DNA from: Ceratothoa steindachneri
Taxonomy: Eukaryota; Arthropoda; Malacostraca; Isopoda; Cymothoidae
Length of the DNA stretch: 64,000 bases
Assembly: GCA_963969495.1 (NCBI GenBank)
Contig: OZ018324.1
Coordinates: 49,671,503-49,735,502, forward strand
Direction: 5' to 3'
The notes under the pieces are model-generated. The model saw only the letters and a list, made by a program, of their open reading frames with translations. It was not told where the DNA came from and ran no database searches. Position numbers and translations under genes: made by a program. Numbering within the stretch: the first letter of the stretch is position 1; each line of letters starts with the position of its first letter. Below, piece after piece: positions 45,743 to 56,599 of this stretch.

Positions 45743-46078
45743 GATGAACAAATTGTTACCATCACTCTGGATCTCGATGGATCCCTGGACTACGTGTTGG
45801 AGGATTCTCGTGAGAAACAATTTAAGAAACCAACAGAAATCCGAATGTCCCTGCTCAAACAAACCTGTGACAACGGCAAATCATCATTTCAGTTACATCC
45901 CATAGCACATATATCTTCTTCACAGTCAGGAAAAGACTTCCCCTTTGCAAACGATCCCAAAGTAATAGCAAGGCTACTATCGACTCTAAAGACGCCACTT
46001 CAAAACTCTTCAAGCACGTTCGTTATAGAAGATTGGATTCCACCTCACCTTGCTGTCCAGAGTTCCCACGGAGGATAA
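45743..46078 (+). other. Unassigned open reading frame with coding-like composition
   Basis: An open stretch reading DEQIVTITLDLDGSLDYVLE and onward to a TAA at 46076-46078, preceded by a possible acceptor (tcatcag at 45740). It has balanced composition, unlike the neighbouring intron. I recognise no domain. It could be part of a retroelement, or an exon; as an exon of the transporter it would need a phase-0 start and phase-2 end, which this frame does not offer at the visible acceptor. Function unknown. Confidence 0.25.
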
Positions 46079-46860
46079 ACCAGCCAATAGATTTACGTTC
46101 ATACCAAAGCAATCATGCTCCTAAGACAAACTTATGCCCTTTGAATCAAACAGACACTTATCAAGTGATGCTCGTAACTCACTCAAGCTCTCTTGCACAT
46201 ACATACTTGCATTTACTTCACACCGTTTGCCATCGTAAAATTGGTCCTTAGGACTCAGAGTAATCATGTAACGCTCACCGAATGCCATGCGCCGTCGATA
46301 ATTCGAATACAGCACTTCGCCAACCTCAAGTACTTTAAGGGTTTCATCAATGCGGTAGATATTGTAACACCCCCCATGTCTTCACTGCAAGTATCCTCTT
46401 ATCTCATTTTGTGGTTATTGCGAGATTTAACTCAACCCCAATCCTTTATTTATTGACTTCTAAGTTGTCATTCGCTAAATATATATTTCCGTAAAGAGTA
46501 GACGTCGCAAACATCTTGATCATCCATCGAAATAACTATTTAAGGTTTTGTAAACTTCCCTGCCACAGCTCACTGTATTTATTTTTTAGTCCCATCCTGT
46601 GTACATTATTCTTCTTAAATGCTTCCATTTGTTGCTTCGATGATTTCCATTAAACCTTTATCAACGTGCATTCAAGTATGGATTCTTTTTGTAAATTCAC
46701 ACAAATTCATTCTTCAGAAGACACCCTGAATCCCATCAGGTTAAGTCTAACGAGGGTGCCTCTTAAAAAGACGTGCTCGCCCCGATCTCGCTCATGGATT
46801 ATTTCAGACCCCAAATCCATGTGTATCATGGTCGTATCTTCTCTACCCCCTACAACTGCC
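46079..46860. other. No gene recognised
   Basis: Contains short overlapping ORFs with no motif; possibly the continuation of the unassigned ORF segment. Confidence 0.35.

Positions 46861-48022
<1,162 letters not shown>

Positions 48023-48063
<41 letters not shown>
48023..48063. repeat. (AT)n microsatellite
   Basis: About 20 uninterrupted AT units immediately 5' of the CR1-like element. Confidence 0.97.
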
Positions 48064-48065
<2 letters not shown>

Positions 48066-48074
48066 TCTTAGCAA

Positions 48075-48805
48075 AAATCTAAAGCACTGGAGAGGATGAT
48101 GCAGAACCTAGAGTCTGAACACGCGCGTCAGCTTCGCCGTCTCGAGGACAGGATCGCCGAGGTGTCCTGAAGACTAGAGGTCAAGTCGGCTCACGATGTA
48201 TCTCCCTCCGACGTGGGTGGATTCGCCGGCTAGACCCTCGCCCAAGAAGCGAGCACTGCATCGGCAGTGCCACGCCAGCCTTCCAACGTCCCAGAGCTGG
48301 AATCAGCTGCTACGGGACTGTCTCAACGGGTCAAAAAGAAGAAGAGAAAGAGGAATAAAGAAAAGAAATAAGAAGATAAAGTAGAAACAGAAGAAGAGAA
48401 AGCAGAAACAGAGGTGAAACCAGAGGGAAATAGAAAAAAAGAAGAAAGAAGAAAAATATGGAGAAGAAAGAGGAAACAGAGAAGTCGCTTCCGAAAGGGA
48501 AGACTCTGTCCTCTGCAGCCAAATGTGTGAGGGTAATCTTTATCGATGATTCTCAATCAAGGGATCTGCAACCCATGCTAGCCCCCCACCGCATCTTTTA
48601 TGGTAGGAACGATCTGTATCAAAGCGATGGAGTGCAACTTACCTTTAAAGGAAAGGCTGTATTCTCAAACCTGATACAAGATGTCGTGGAGTGGACTCAA
48701 AGGACGGTCCGGCCCAGAGTGAGGGCAGGCGTGCGTCAGTACGCCAAAGTCACCCCTGGAGCGACCTTCGTGGAGGTCGTTAGAAAGGATGCCACCACAC
48801 CATGA
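48075..48805 (+). pseudogene. CR1-like LINE ORF1 (coiled coil and truncated SGNH esterase-like domain)
   Basis: It starts with a helical segment (MMQNLESEHARQLRRLEDRI) and a Lys/Glu-rich linker. A domain then opens with VIFIDDSQSRDLQPML, the first block of the SGNH-hydrolase fold used in ORF1 of many CR1 elements (normally G-D-S-x-x-R). It continues within 20 residues to GRNDLYQSDGVQLTFKGKAV, which contains the last block (D-G-x-x-L-T). The middle of the domain is therefore deleted, and the usual G before D-S is D. A stop follows at 48803-48805, directly before ORF2. Confidence 0.78.
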
Positions 48806-48849
48806 GAAGAGAATAGAGAGACAAGTAAGACGGGAAACGGAAGAGCGTA

Positions 48850-49650
48850 GGGAGTCCTACATTCGGGGACTCCGTGAAAGCTCTTCTGTTTATTGCGAGG
48901 TCAATCAGAAACAAGTTTCTTGAACTTCGTGGCCTCGTAGTGACGGAAGAACCTGAAATGGTTGCCATAACAGAGTCGTGGGTAAAAACATCAAACCGAG
49001 ATTTTGAAAGTGAATTCACAATTCCAGGTTACCAACTCTTCCAAAAAGATAGGCCAGGCAGAGAGAGTGGCGGTGTGATGTATGTCAAGGATACACTCAA
49101 ATCGACAAACTGCAACATTGTATCCGACCACGAGCTACTAGGAGTTTACCTAGATATAGGTCCTGCCAGATACAGGACCCTGGTGATTTACACACCCTCT
49201 GCCCAACTCGTTGAAAAGGACAGGGATCTGTAACGGCTACTAGATGAACTTGTTCAAGACAGTGTGTGTATCACCATGGGTGATTCTAATACCCAAGTTG
49301 AGTGGGAAACCAGAGAACCCAGTGGCGAGAAAGCACTACTCCTGGAGATCGCGAACGAGTTCCTGACTCAATGGTGAGAGAGCCGACGAGAGGCAATAAT
49401 ACCTTTTACTTGGTTTTCACCTCTGAGGATGACATCGTTGAGTATCTCTCTGTAGGCTAAGAGCTCGGTGGCAGTGATTACCGACCTGTCAGATTTATAT
49501 TCAAGGTCCCCAAGGTACAGTCTGCGACTAGTAAATCAAGGAAACTTGATTCGAGAAGAGCAGACTTTGCAGGTCTTCGTGCTGGATTGACTGATGCGAG
49601 GCTAGAAGTGTGTGAGAATGTTGAAAATTCGTGAAATAGATTCAAAACTA
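48850..49650 (+). pseudogene. CR1-like LINE ORF2, endonuclease domain
   Basis: The start LFIARSIRNKFLELRGLVVT, then PEMVAITESWV, IPGYQLFQKDRPGRESGGVM and YVKDTLKST match the apurinic-type endonuclease (exonuclease-endonuclease-phosphatase fold) of CR1 LINEs; T-E-S-W carries the metal-binding Glu. After a stop at about 49230, CITMGDSNTQVEWE holds the D-x-N motif. Near 49470-49490 the usual S-D-H is G-G-S-D-Y-R-P-V, so the catalytic His is Tyr. The domain nicks target DNA for retrotransposition; this one would be dead even without its stops. Confidence 0.88.
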
Positions 49651-51620
49651 CGTTCATGAGTCTTCAATCAAGATTAATCCTTTTGAAAAGCCTTTATCGT
49701 TTTTCTGTTCAACCAAAGTGGTTTAATCGAGAAATTGGTCAACCGGTGAGGTTAGAAAAGAACGGTTTACCGACAGTCAAAGATTTCCAGCGACTATGGC
49801 GAGTACCGTAGGCTAGCTAGGAAAGTGAAAACCAGCATAAGGGTGGCAAAGCGTGCCGAGGAGCTCCGAGTGGCGAGACTTTGCAAGGAGAATCCCAATG
49901 AGTTCTTTGGTTATGTAAACAGCCATAAACCAATCCATCGCACGATTGACCCTTTAATGAATAAGGAGTGGGCATTAAAGCAGTCAAGTGCAGAAAATGC
50001 TAATCTCCTGAACGACTACTTCTCTTCAGTGTTTACTGAAGAGTGTGGTCCCATCCCCCAGGGCACGGATACTTACTTGGGGGAAAGGCTGGAGGAAATG
50101 GACTTCACCCAAGGAGAAATAGAAAAAAAAGATCACTGATCTAAAGACGAATAAGTCCCCTGGCCCGGGCGGGTTTCTACCTAAAGTGTTGAAAGAAGTG
50201 CGTGATGATGTATTACGACATCTGAGCACAATCTTCAACATAGCAATCCGGATCGGACGCGTTCCTAGAGAGTGGCGTGAAGCAGAGGTAACTCCTATCT
50301 TCAAGAAAGGAGACTCTAGCCACCCGTCGAGCTACCAACCTATTAGCTTAACCTAAATAGTCGGTAAACTCATGGAAAGCATCATGGTGGACAAAATGAG
50401 GTCATATTTAGTGCCCAACTTGCGATTGAGGAGTTCCCAGCACGGGTTGCAAAGGCAACGGTCATGCCTAACAAATCTTGTGGAATTCTTCAACTTTGGT
50501 TTCAATGAGCACGACCGGGATAAGCCGGTGGATGTTATCTACTTAGTCTTTCAAAAAGCCTTCGATAACGTACCACACCACCGCCTCCTCCGGAAAGTGC
50601 GTGCGCTGGGCATAGACGGAAATGTGGTAAGTTGGATAGAGAACTAGCTAAGTGGCAGACGGCAACAGGTGGTGTTGAATGGACAAGCTTCTGAGTAGGT
50701 GTCCGTTAATAGCGGTGTTCCTCAAGGTTCTGACCTGGAACCACTACTGTTCATCATCTACGTCAACAACATAGGCGGTGACATGGTTGCAAAGGTTTCT
50801 AAATTTGCCGATGATAACAAGCTTGGTATGAACGTCGCAAAGGAAGGAAATACTGCCCCCCTTCAAGATGATCTTGGGGAGTGGTCGAACACATGGCAAA
50901 TGCCCTTTAACGTGAACAAATGCAAAGTGATGCGTATCGGCCACCGAAACCTCTAATCTCAGTATATCCTTAAGGGCACTGCTCTTGAATCCATCGACAC
51001 TGAGAAGGACTTAGGTGTAACAATCACTAGTGACCTCAAGTTCTCGAGGCAGTGTATTGAGGCGGAGAAGAAAGCCCAAAGGATGTTAGGTTATATAAAA
51101 CGACAGTTTGGATATCGGAACAAGGAGATAGTTCTGTGTTTGTATAACTACTTTGTCCGACCACACCTGGAGTATGTCGTACAATTTTGGAGTCCTTTGC
51201 TTCGAAAGGATATCGCAAGATTAAAACGTGTGCAAGCCAGAGCAACCAAACTCATTTCCTCTATCAGACACAAGATTTATAAAGATAGATTACTGGAATT
51301 AGACTTGTTCTCGCTGGAGACCCGGAAACTAAACTACGTGATCAGTTTATCGAAGTGTTCAAGATACTTCGAGGCTTTGACATTGTAGACTACAGGGATA
51401 TTTTCCAGCTTAGCCAGAGCAGAACAAGAAACCACGGCTACAAACTTGAACTGAAGCGTTACCAGCGTGTTCTGTGTAGAAAATCTTTCACATATAGCAT
51501 CTGCGGCACTTAGAACGCATTTCCTTTGGAAGATGTCAACAGCAATTCTGTTGAACAGTTAAACTCGAGACTAGACAAAGTCTGGAACAATAGCCGCTTG
51601 GAGACTTGAAGCGTGGCACG
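49651..51620 (+). pseudogene. CR1-like LINE ORF2, reverse transcriptase domain
   Basis: In order, with stops and shifts: VAKRAEELRVARLCKENPNE (linker), NKSPGPGGFLPKVLKEVRDD, REWREAEVTPIFKKGDSSHP (fingers), SSQHGLQRQRSCLTNLVEF, VDVIYLVFQKAFDNVPHHRL (first Asp box altered from the usual D-F-x-K-A-F-D), VNSGVPQGSDLEPLLFIIYV, VSKFADDNKLGMNV (catalytic F-A-D-D kept), NVNKCKVMRIGHRN, DLGVTITSDLKFSR and RPHLEYVVQFWSPLLRKDIA. The tail NSVEQLNSRLDKVWN near 51540 is the family's C-terminal motif. A (CT)n run follows at 51759. It is nearly full length, decayed, and in the same orientation as the host gene. Confidence 0.92.
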
Positions 51621-51757
51621 AGTGCTCTTCTAGAGCGTCAATCTGACCCTTTAGAGGACTGTGCCTGCTCAAGTGTTCACTGAAAGGTACCCTCTTTGAA
51701 TGGAACGTAAGGTCTACTAGGGTATCTCTTTTCCTTGTTACTGCTTGTTACTTTCTC

Positions 51758-51758
<1 letters not shown>

Positions 51759-51836
<78 letters not shown>
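51759..51836. repeat. (CT)n microsatellite
   Basis: About 39 uninterrupted CT units just 3' of the CR1-like element, possibly grown from its 3' end. ORFs across it are artefacts. Confidence 0.97.
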
Positions 51837-51839
<3 letters not shown>

Positions 51840-52389
51840 CGGTTGTTGAAATTTTTTTTTAGAATTATAACAACTACAAGAAAGCGACGCACTTCGGGAG
51901 ATCATTTTACAATTCACCACGAAATTAATCGCAAAATATTGATATAAATCCTCCGAAAAAAAATGGAAAGAAATGAATTTAAATTCATTGAGAATTAAAC
52001 ATGAGAAACTGATACTAATTCAATTTTATAAAATCTCGAAGGGCTTCGAGTTTATTGGGATTAATAATTTGCTTCAAATGGACACCACTGACAGGAGAAG
52101 CAACGGTGCCGCTACTCTTGACTATTTGTCCCTTAGGAGGATTAAAAGACCCAAAAAAAACTCCCAAAACAGGAAACGTTCTTGCTCCCACAAAAATTGC
52201 TAAATCTTTGGATTTTTTGGCGCATTTTAGTTATCAGTACTCTTGGTAGCCACATACTTCGAATCTTATAATATTTTTGCGACACAGGGAAGGATAGCTA
52301 TCCATTAATATTTCCATGAGGTTTGAAACAACTTAGCTACCACCACTTTATTTAGGCATAAGATTTAACCGTATGAAATTTCATTTATT
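51837..52389. other. Intron sequence with no gene recognised
   Basis: AT-rich sequence between the CT tract and a 5S-like SINE; no motif. Confidence 0.4.
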
Positions 52390-52745
52390 TTCCTGACTGA
52401 AGTTAAACCACATTGGCTATGGTTTGTTGCTTGGTGAGTCTCAATTTAGGTCGACTTTGCAGCTTCTTCTATATGTTGTAGCGACCTGTATTTCGAATCA
52501 CGTCAAACAGTAGATTTCCTCTGAGATATATATTAGACGGGTATAATCGGCGGTAAACGCCACACAACACTGCAATTGAGTCTCTTTGGCACCAGCATTG
52601 TTCGGTGCCAGACTCCATTTCTATGCAATAACTTTGTCACATTATTGTTCCAGTGTTACCACAGTCCCAGAAGCCCATGGGGCACCCCTTTGAATCGCAA
52701 GGGCTACAAGGTGGCATTCGAAAAATCAGCCTGAGTGGGTCTGGG
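52390..52745 (+). mobile_element. Probable 5S rRNA-derived SINE, copy 2
   Basis: tgaagttaaaccacattggc corresponds to the 5S-like segment of the copy at 40101, followed by matching blocks (ttaggtcgactttgcagc, atgttgtagcgacctg, aatcggcggtaaacgcc). It is more decayed than copy 1 and in the same orientation. Confidence 0.5.
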
Positions 52746-52920
52746 CCCCTAAACCGGGGTGACATCTTCTATAGAGGTTCTTTACTTAACATTGAAAAGT
52801 ACAAGTAAGTTTCTGAGTCGCGTTCTCTCTTTCCCTAAAGATGACTGACGATTACCCAAGTTATACATATGTACACTTCTTCAATTCCCGTTCTTACATT
52901 CCTCGCAATCTATGGTCACA

Positions 52921-53092
52921 TTTCCCTCACGGTCCTCATTCAAAATGAGACGTTTCCCTCACGGTCCTCATTCTAAATGAAACATTTTCCTCAAAGTCTT
53001 CATTCTAAATGAGACATTCCCCTCACGGTCTCCATAATATATGAGACATTTCCTTCACTGTCCTCATTCTAAATGCGACCTTTCCTCTACAG
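52921..53092 (+). repeat. 32-bp minisatellite abutting the 53093 exon
   Basis: Five units of exactly 32 bp start at 52921, 52953, 52985, 53017 and 53049. Each begins tttccctcacggtcctcatt or a variant and ends atgagaca. A sixth partial unit, tttcctctacag (53081-53092), is the polypyrimidine tract and AG of the splice acceptor. Confidence 0.93.
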
Positions 53093-53174
53093 GCAAGATC
53101 CGATCGGGTATCGAAATTCCATCCTCCGCCTCACTGAAACTCAGGAAGGTCAAGAAAGCGATGAAAAATATTCG
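53093..53174 (+). CDS. Probable monocarboxylate transporter-like exon, central cytosolic loop
   Basis: A short segment is bounded by cctctacag| and |gtaagg. One frame, starting after a single base, gives 27 open codons beginning QDPIGYRNSILRLTETQEGQ. It ends in phase 0, exactly the phase needed to join the exon at 62799, and yields a continuous loop sequence before TM7. The pattern Y-R-x-S-I-x-x-L-x-E resembles the weakly conserved loop motif seen in arthropod SLC16 proteins. A second frame is open inside the exon but hits a stop once joined to the next exon, so I reject it. The required upstream phase is 2, which the exon at 33982-34200 does not supply. The acceptor tract is the last partial copy of a 32-bp tandem repeat (52921-53092). 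Confidence 0.6.
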
Positions 53175-53448
53175 GTAAGGTCAATAAATATCTAAAGAGA
53201 TCTAGCAGAATCAGATGAACAGAGTTGACAAAATAAAATATACAAGATATTAATATGTGAAAATGCTTGGTACAACCTGCAAAATGTTTTTAAAGTGGGG
53301 AAGATAGTGGAAGTGTAATTGTGTTGAAGATTTATAGCCGAAGATCATCCTGCAGGTTTTGTTTTGGGGCGGAGATTTACGCAATCTACCATTACCAACA
53401 TATGTCATTTTCAGCAAGATTGTACATGCATCCTTGAGGCATTTTTCT

Positions 53449-53515
<67 letters not shown>

Positions 53516-54480
53516 ACAGGAATATAAGCTCTCAAGACACGAGAGGCTTAAACTTAAAACACAGGTTTGAATGCTTTTTAAACGAATAGAAAGTGTAAAA
53601 GCCTGAAAAAAAGGAACAGAAGCAGCAATTGCCATACGTACTCGCACATCGCCTCTATAACTAAAATACCGCTTTTCTATCTATACCCTCTCCTACTATC
53701 CTTTGCACAATTTGGGGTCTTTAAACATCGTTGATCGCTTCCCCAAATTATTCAACAACTCTAAAATTATAACTTCAAAATTTGTGAACGTGTCATTAGT
53801 CAACAAAGTGACGTACGAGATTACGAGTGAAGACAGTGAAAATAGCATAAAAAAACAAATATAAAGTGAGAACGTTCATTGACAAATTAGATTGGATTTG
53901 AAAGGTCCTAACAACCTTCTCACAACATGTAACAGGATAAAGGTACGTTGGAAATGACAATTCTATTTCCCAATACAAAACTCTTGTCTCAATCGACCTT
54001 CTAAAGTTCTCTGGTAAAGTGTATTGATACAAAAGGGAAACTTAATTCACGATCCTAAGGCTAACTCTCACCAAAGTAAGAGAGTAAATTCACCTCCCTC
54101 TCCCATACACCTATAGACACAATTTCACACGTAATAGATATTTTATCAGTTTGCTATGAGGAATAATAAATAATGAGACAAAAAAGGATCATCACCCTTG
54201 TAACTCTAACACGGGAAAAAACGAAGGAGAAAATTTTCTTCCACTATATATGGAGACCTAAATATCGCCTTTGGTAGGCTCATAGATAATATCCAAGGAT
54301 ATATGATAATATGCCAACGGGAAAGAGAAGTAAACCCTCTTAAATAAATGGGCTTGGCACCAAGAATACCACCTCAAATTCCTAGGCATAGAAGCATCAT
54401 ATGGAGGCATCTAGATTCATGAGGTAGGTTCACACGACACAAAAGAAATTATGGGGGAAATTGAAAATTATAATGAGTTG
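53175..54480 (+). other. Intron sequence; long (AT)n run inside
   Basis: (AT)n occupies about 53451-53512. The remainder is AT-rich with no recognised gene. I-Y repeat ORFs are artefacts of the AT run. Confidence 0.5.
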
Positions 54481-56500
54481 GCTTCAGTTATTGAGATGAT
54501 TAAATTTAAAACATAGATCCATGCAATTAAAGTTGTTTTTAGAGAAATAAAGAGAAATCAAATTTGCTTCAAATTCTACCGAATGAAAGAACATTCTATG
54601 AGAACATGTCCACAAGAGAGGAACTATGTTCAGAATATGGCTAAAACGATCATAATTGACGCAATTATAACAGCGAGCATAAGAAATGCATTCACTGCAA
54701 TGGGAATCATCACACAGTTACCATGCCATTCAATGCGAAAAGAGTAACTTTAAAAAATAAGAATGAAGCAAAAAAAATGAAAACAGACGAAAAAAGAAAA
54801 ATGTCTGATAGGTGTAAGTTGCAGAGGCTACAATCACTAGGGCAGAGAAACAAAAAAATCATACAGGCGGAAAACGAGAATTCAACACAAATAATGGCAT
54901 GCATAATATGCACAGACTGCAAATTTAGCACGCCCTGGCTGAGCTCAATAAGATGTTTAAAAAAACAACAATGAGATGCCATAGATGTGGTACCCGTAGA
55001 ACCCTCCTTCTGGAGAGGTACTAAAGATGATATTCATAGATCCAATGATAAACCCTGCCCCAAAGGAACCAATACAGCCAGCAACCTTGACCCAAGACTC
55101 GTCGCACAAGAAGCCCGTAAAACGAATTAAGATACAGAGACAAGAAGCACTGAATATGAACAAAAAGAAGAAGAAATTTAAAGTGAGCCTAGTCAGGAGA
55201 AAAGCCAGCCCAAGGAACATGTTGCCAGAAAACCTAAGATATCAAACACATGGTCAACAAGAAAAAGATCACCAACATCAACTCCAAGCAAACGCCAAAT
55301 TAATGCCAATAAAATAAACTGATGGCGTTACATTGGCAATACGCACGCAGAGGCATTTTATGCGAGATACTTCCTCTCCTCCAATAGATGAGTCTTACCT
55401 AGTGGCAGATATCCACACTAGTACCAATAAGGCTGGAAAAAACCGGAAAACACAGCTGGAATAAAATGTTGAAGTACGCATAAGACCCGAATTCTAAACC
55501 CACTACTCAGCGAGAGACGCTACAAAGCCAGATGTAGTACTCGCAAGTGCTTAATTCTCCTAGAAATACCATCTAACCTCAGAACCACTAATTCTTAGCG
55601 ACCACGAAGCGGTCCTAATGAATATATTAACCTGTTCCATCCAGACCACAATCAAAGAAATAAAAGCGTATGAGCGCACAGACTAGGCAGTATATCAGAC
55701 TCTGTGCCAAGATCATAGACTGAAGCAACTATGTAGAAGCAGCTCTAACATACCAAATAGACGAACCTGGATACCTACAAGCTAATTAAAGCAGTCATAA
55801 ATAAAAACTATCCAAGGAATAAAATATAAGACCTTACCAGCACCAGTCTGGACACCTGAGATGATAGCGAATCAATAGGAGTACAGAAACACTATAAAGA
55901 AAATTAACAGACGAGAGAGCAGGAGAGATCTTCAACAAACATTAATAAATAACAGAAACAATTTGCAAATCCTAATTCTATGACAGTTAGTAGAGAGAGA
56001 GATATGGGATCGACTCATTGAAAAATTTGACGAGGATTTGAATCTCAAACATTTCTGGCACACGCTGAAAATGTATTGTGGAAAACCAGCATAAAAATGC
56101 CCAACGATGAGAAGAAATCAGTGAATTGGGAAAGATTGAGAAAGAATTTAGAGAAATTGAATTCGTAAACGAAATCATTGAGCGACTAAACAATATAATT
56201 CATAGCACTTATATACGAAAGACCAATGGAAGGCTTCGGAAGAAAGATTTCCCACCAATAGATGTAAAGCCATTGAAATATCCAACATTGCAGATCAGAT
56301 GCGAACATCAGCCCAATAATGGAACAATCAGATCACATTTAAAAAAAAAAAACACCAAATTTGCCCAACAACAGAAACACTAAGAAAAATACCCTCCAAA
56401 GTATATATTTAAATCAAATAAAAAGAGGACTTAATGCTCTTTGAAGTATTAAGTATAAGAGATAAAGGACCAATCATTACCATACAAAATGATAGATTCA
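54481..56500 (+). pseudogene. LINE fragment: ORF1 zinc-knuckle part and endonuclease end
   Basis: The + strand shows ICFKFYRMKEHSMRTCPQ (54555-54615) and KKCIHCNGNHHTVTMPFNAK (54680-54745), Cys/His clusters like zinc knuckles of LINE ORF1, then a Lys-rich tail (NKNEAKKMKTDEKRKMSD). Beyond 55500 an L-S-D-H-E-A-V-L-like piece resembles an endonuclease end, and LIEKFDEDLNLKHFWHTLKM (56010-56070) resembles the linker before LINE reverse transcriptases. Many stops. Family uncertain; it may be a relative of the minus-strand copy next to it. Confidence 0.55.
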
Positions 56501-56599
56501 CAGATACAAATGTAGGGTGTGCTATTGCCTGTGCAACGGCAGCGCAATGTCGTTAGTTTCTATTTTGGTCTACGGCAGGTTCAGGGTTATTTCAGCCTT

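Noticed and set aside
48323..48556. Phe/Ser-rich minus-strand ORFs
   Set aside because: Antisense of the Lys/Glu-rich linker of CR1 ORF1.
51735..51947. Ser-Leu and Arg-Glu repeat ORFs
   Set aside because: Artefacts of the (CT)n microsatellite.
53093..53174. Alternative frame of the loop exon beginning KIRSGIEIPSSASLKLRKVK
   Set aside because: Joined to the exon at 62799 it runs into a stop, while the other frame continues.
53359..53647. Ile-Tyr repeat ORFs on both strands (also 58927-59121)
   Set aside because: Artefacts of (AT)n runs.
54710..55220. Hydrophobic minus-strand ORFs
   Set aside because: Antisense of the Lys-rich LINE ORF1 segment.
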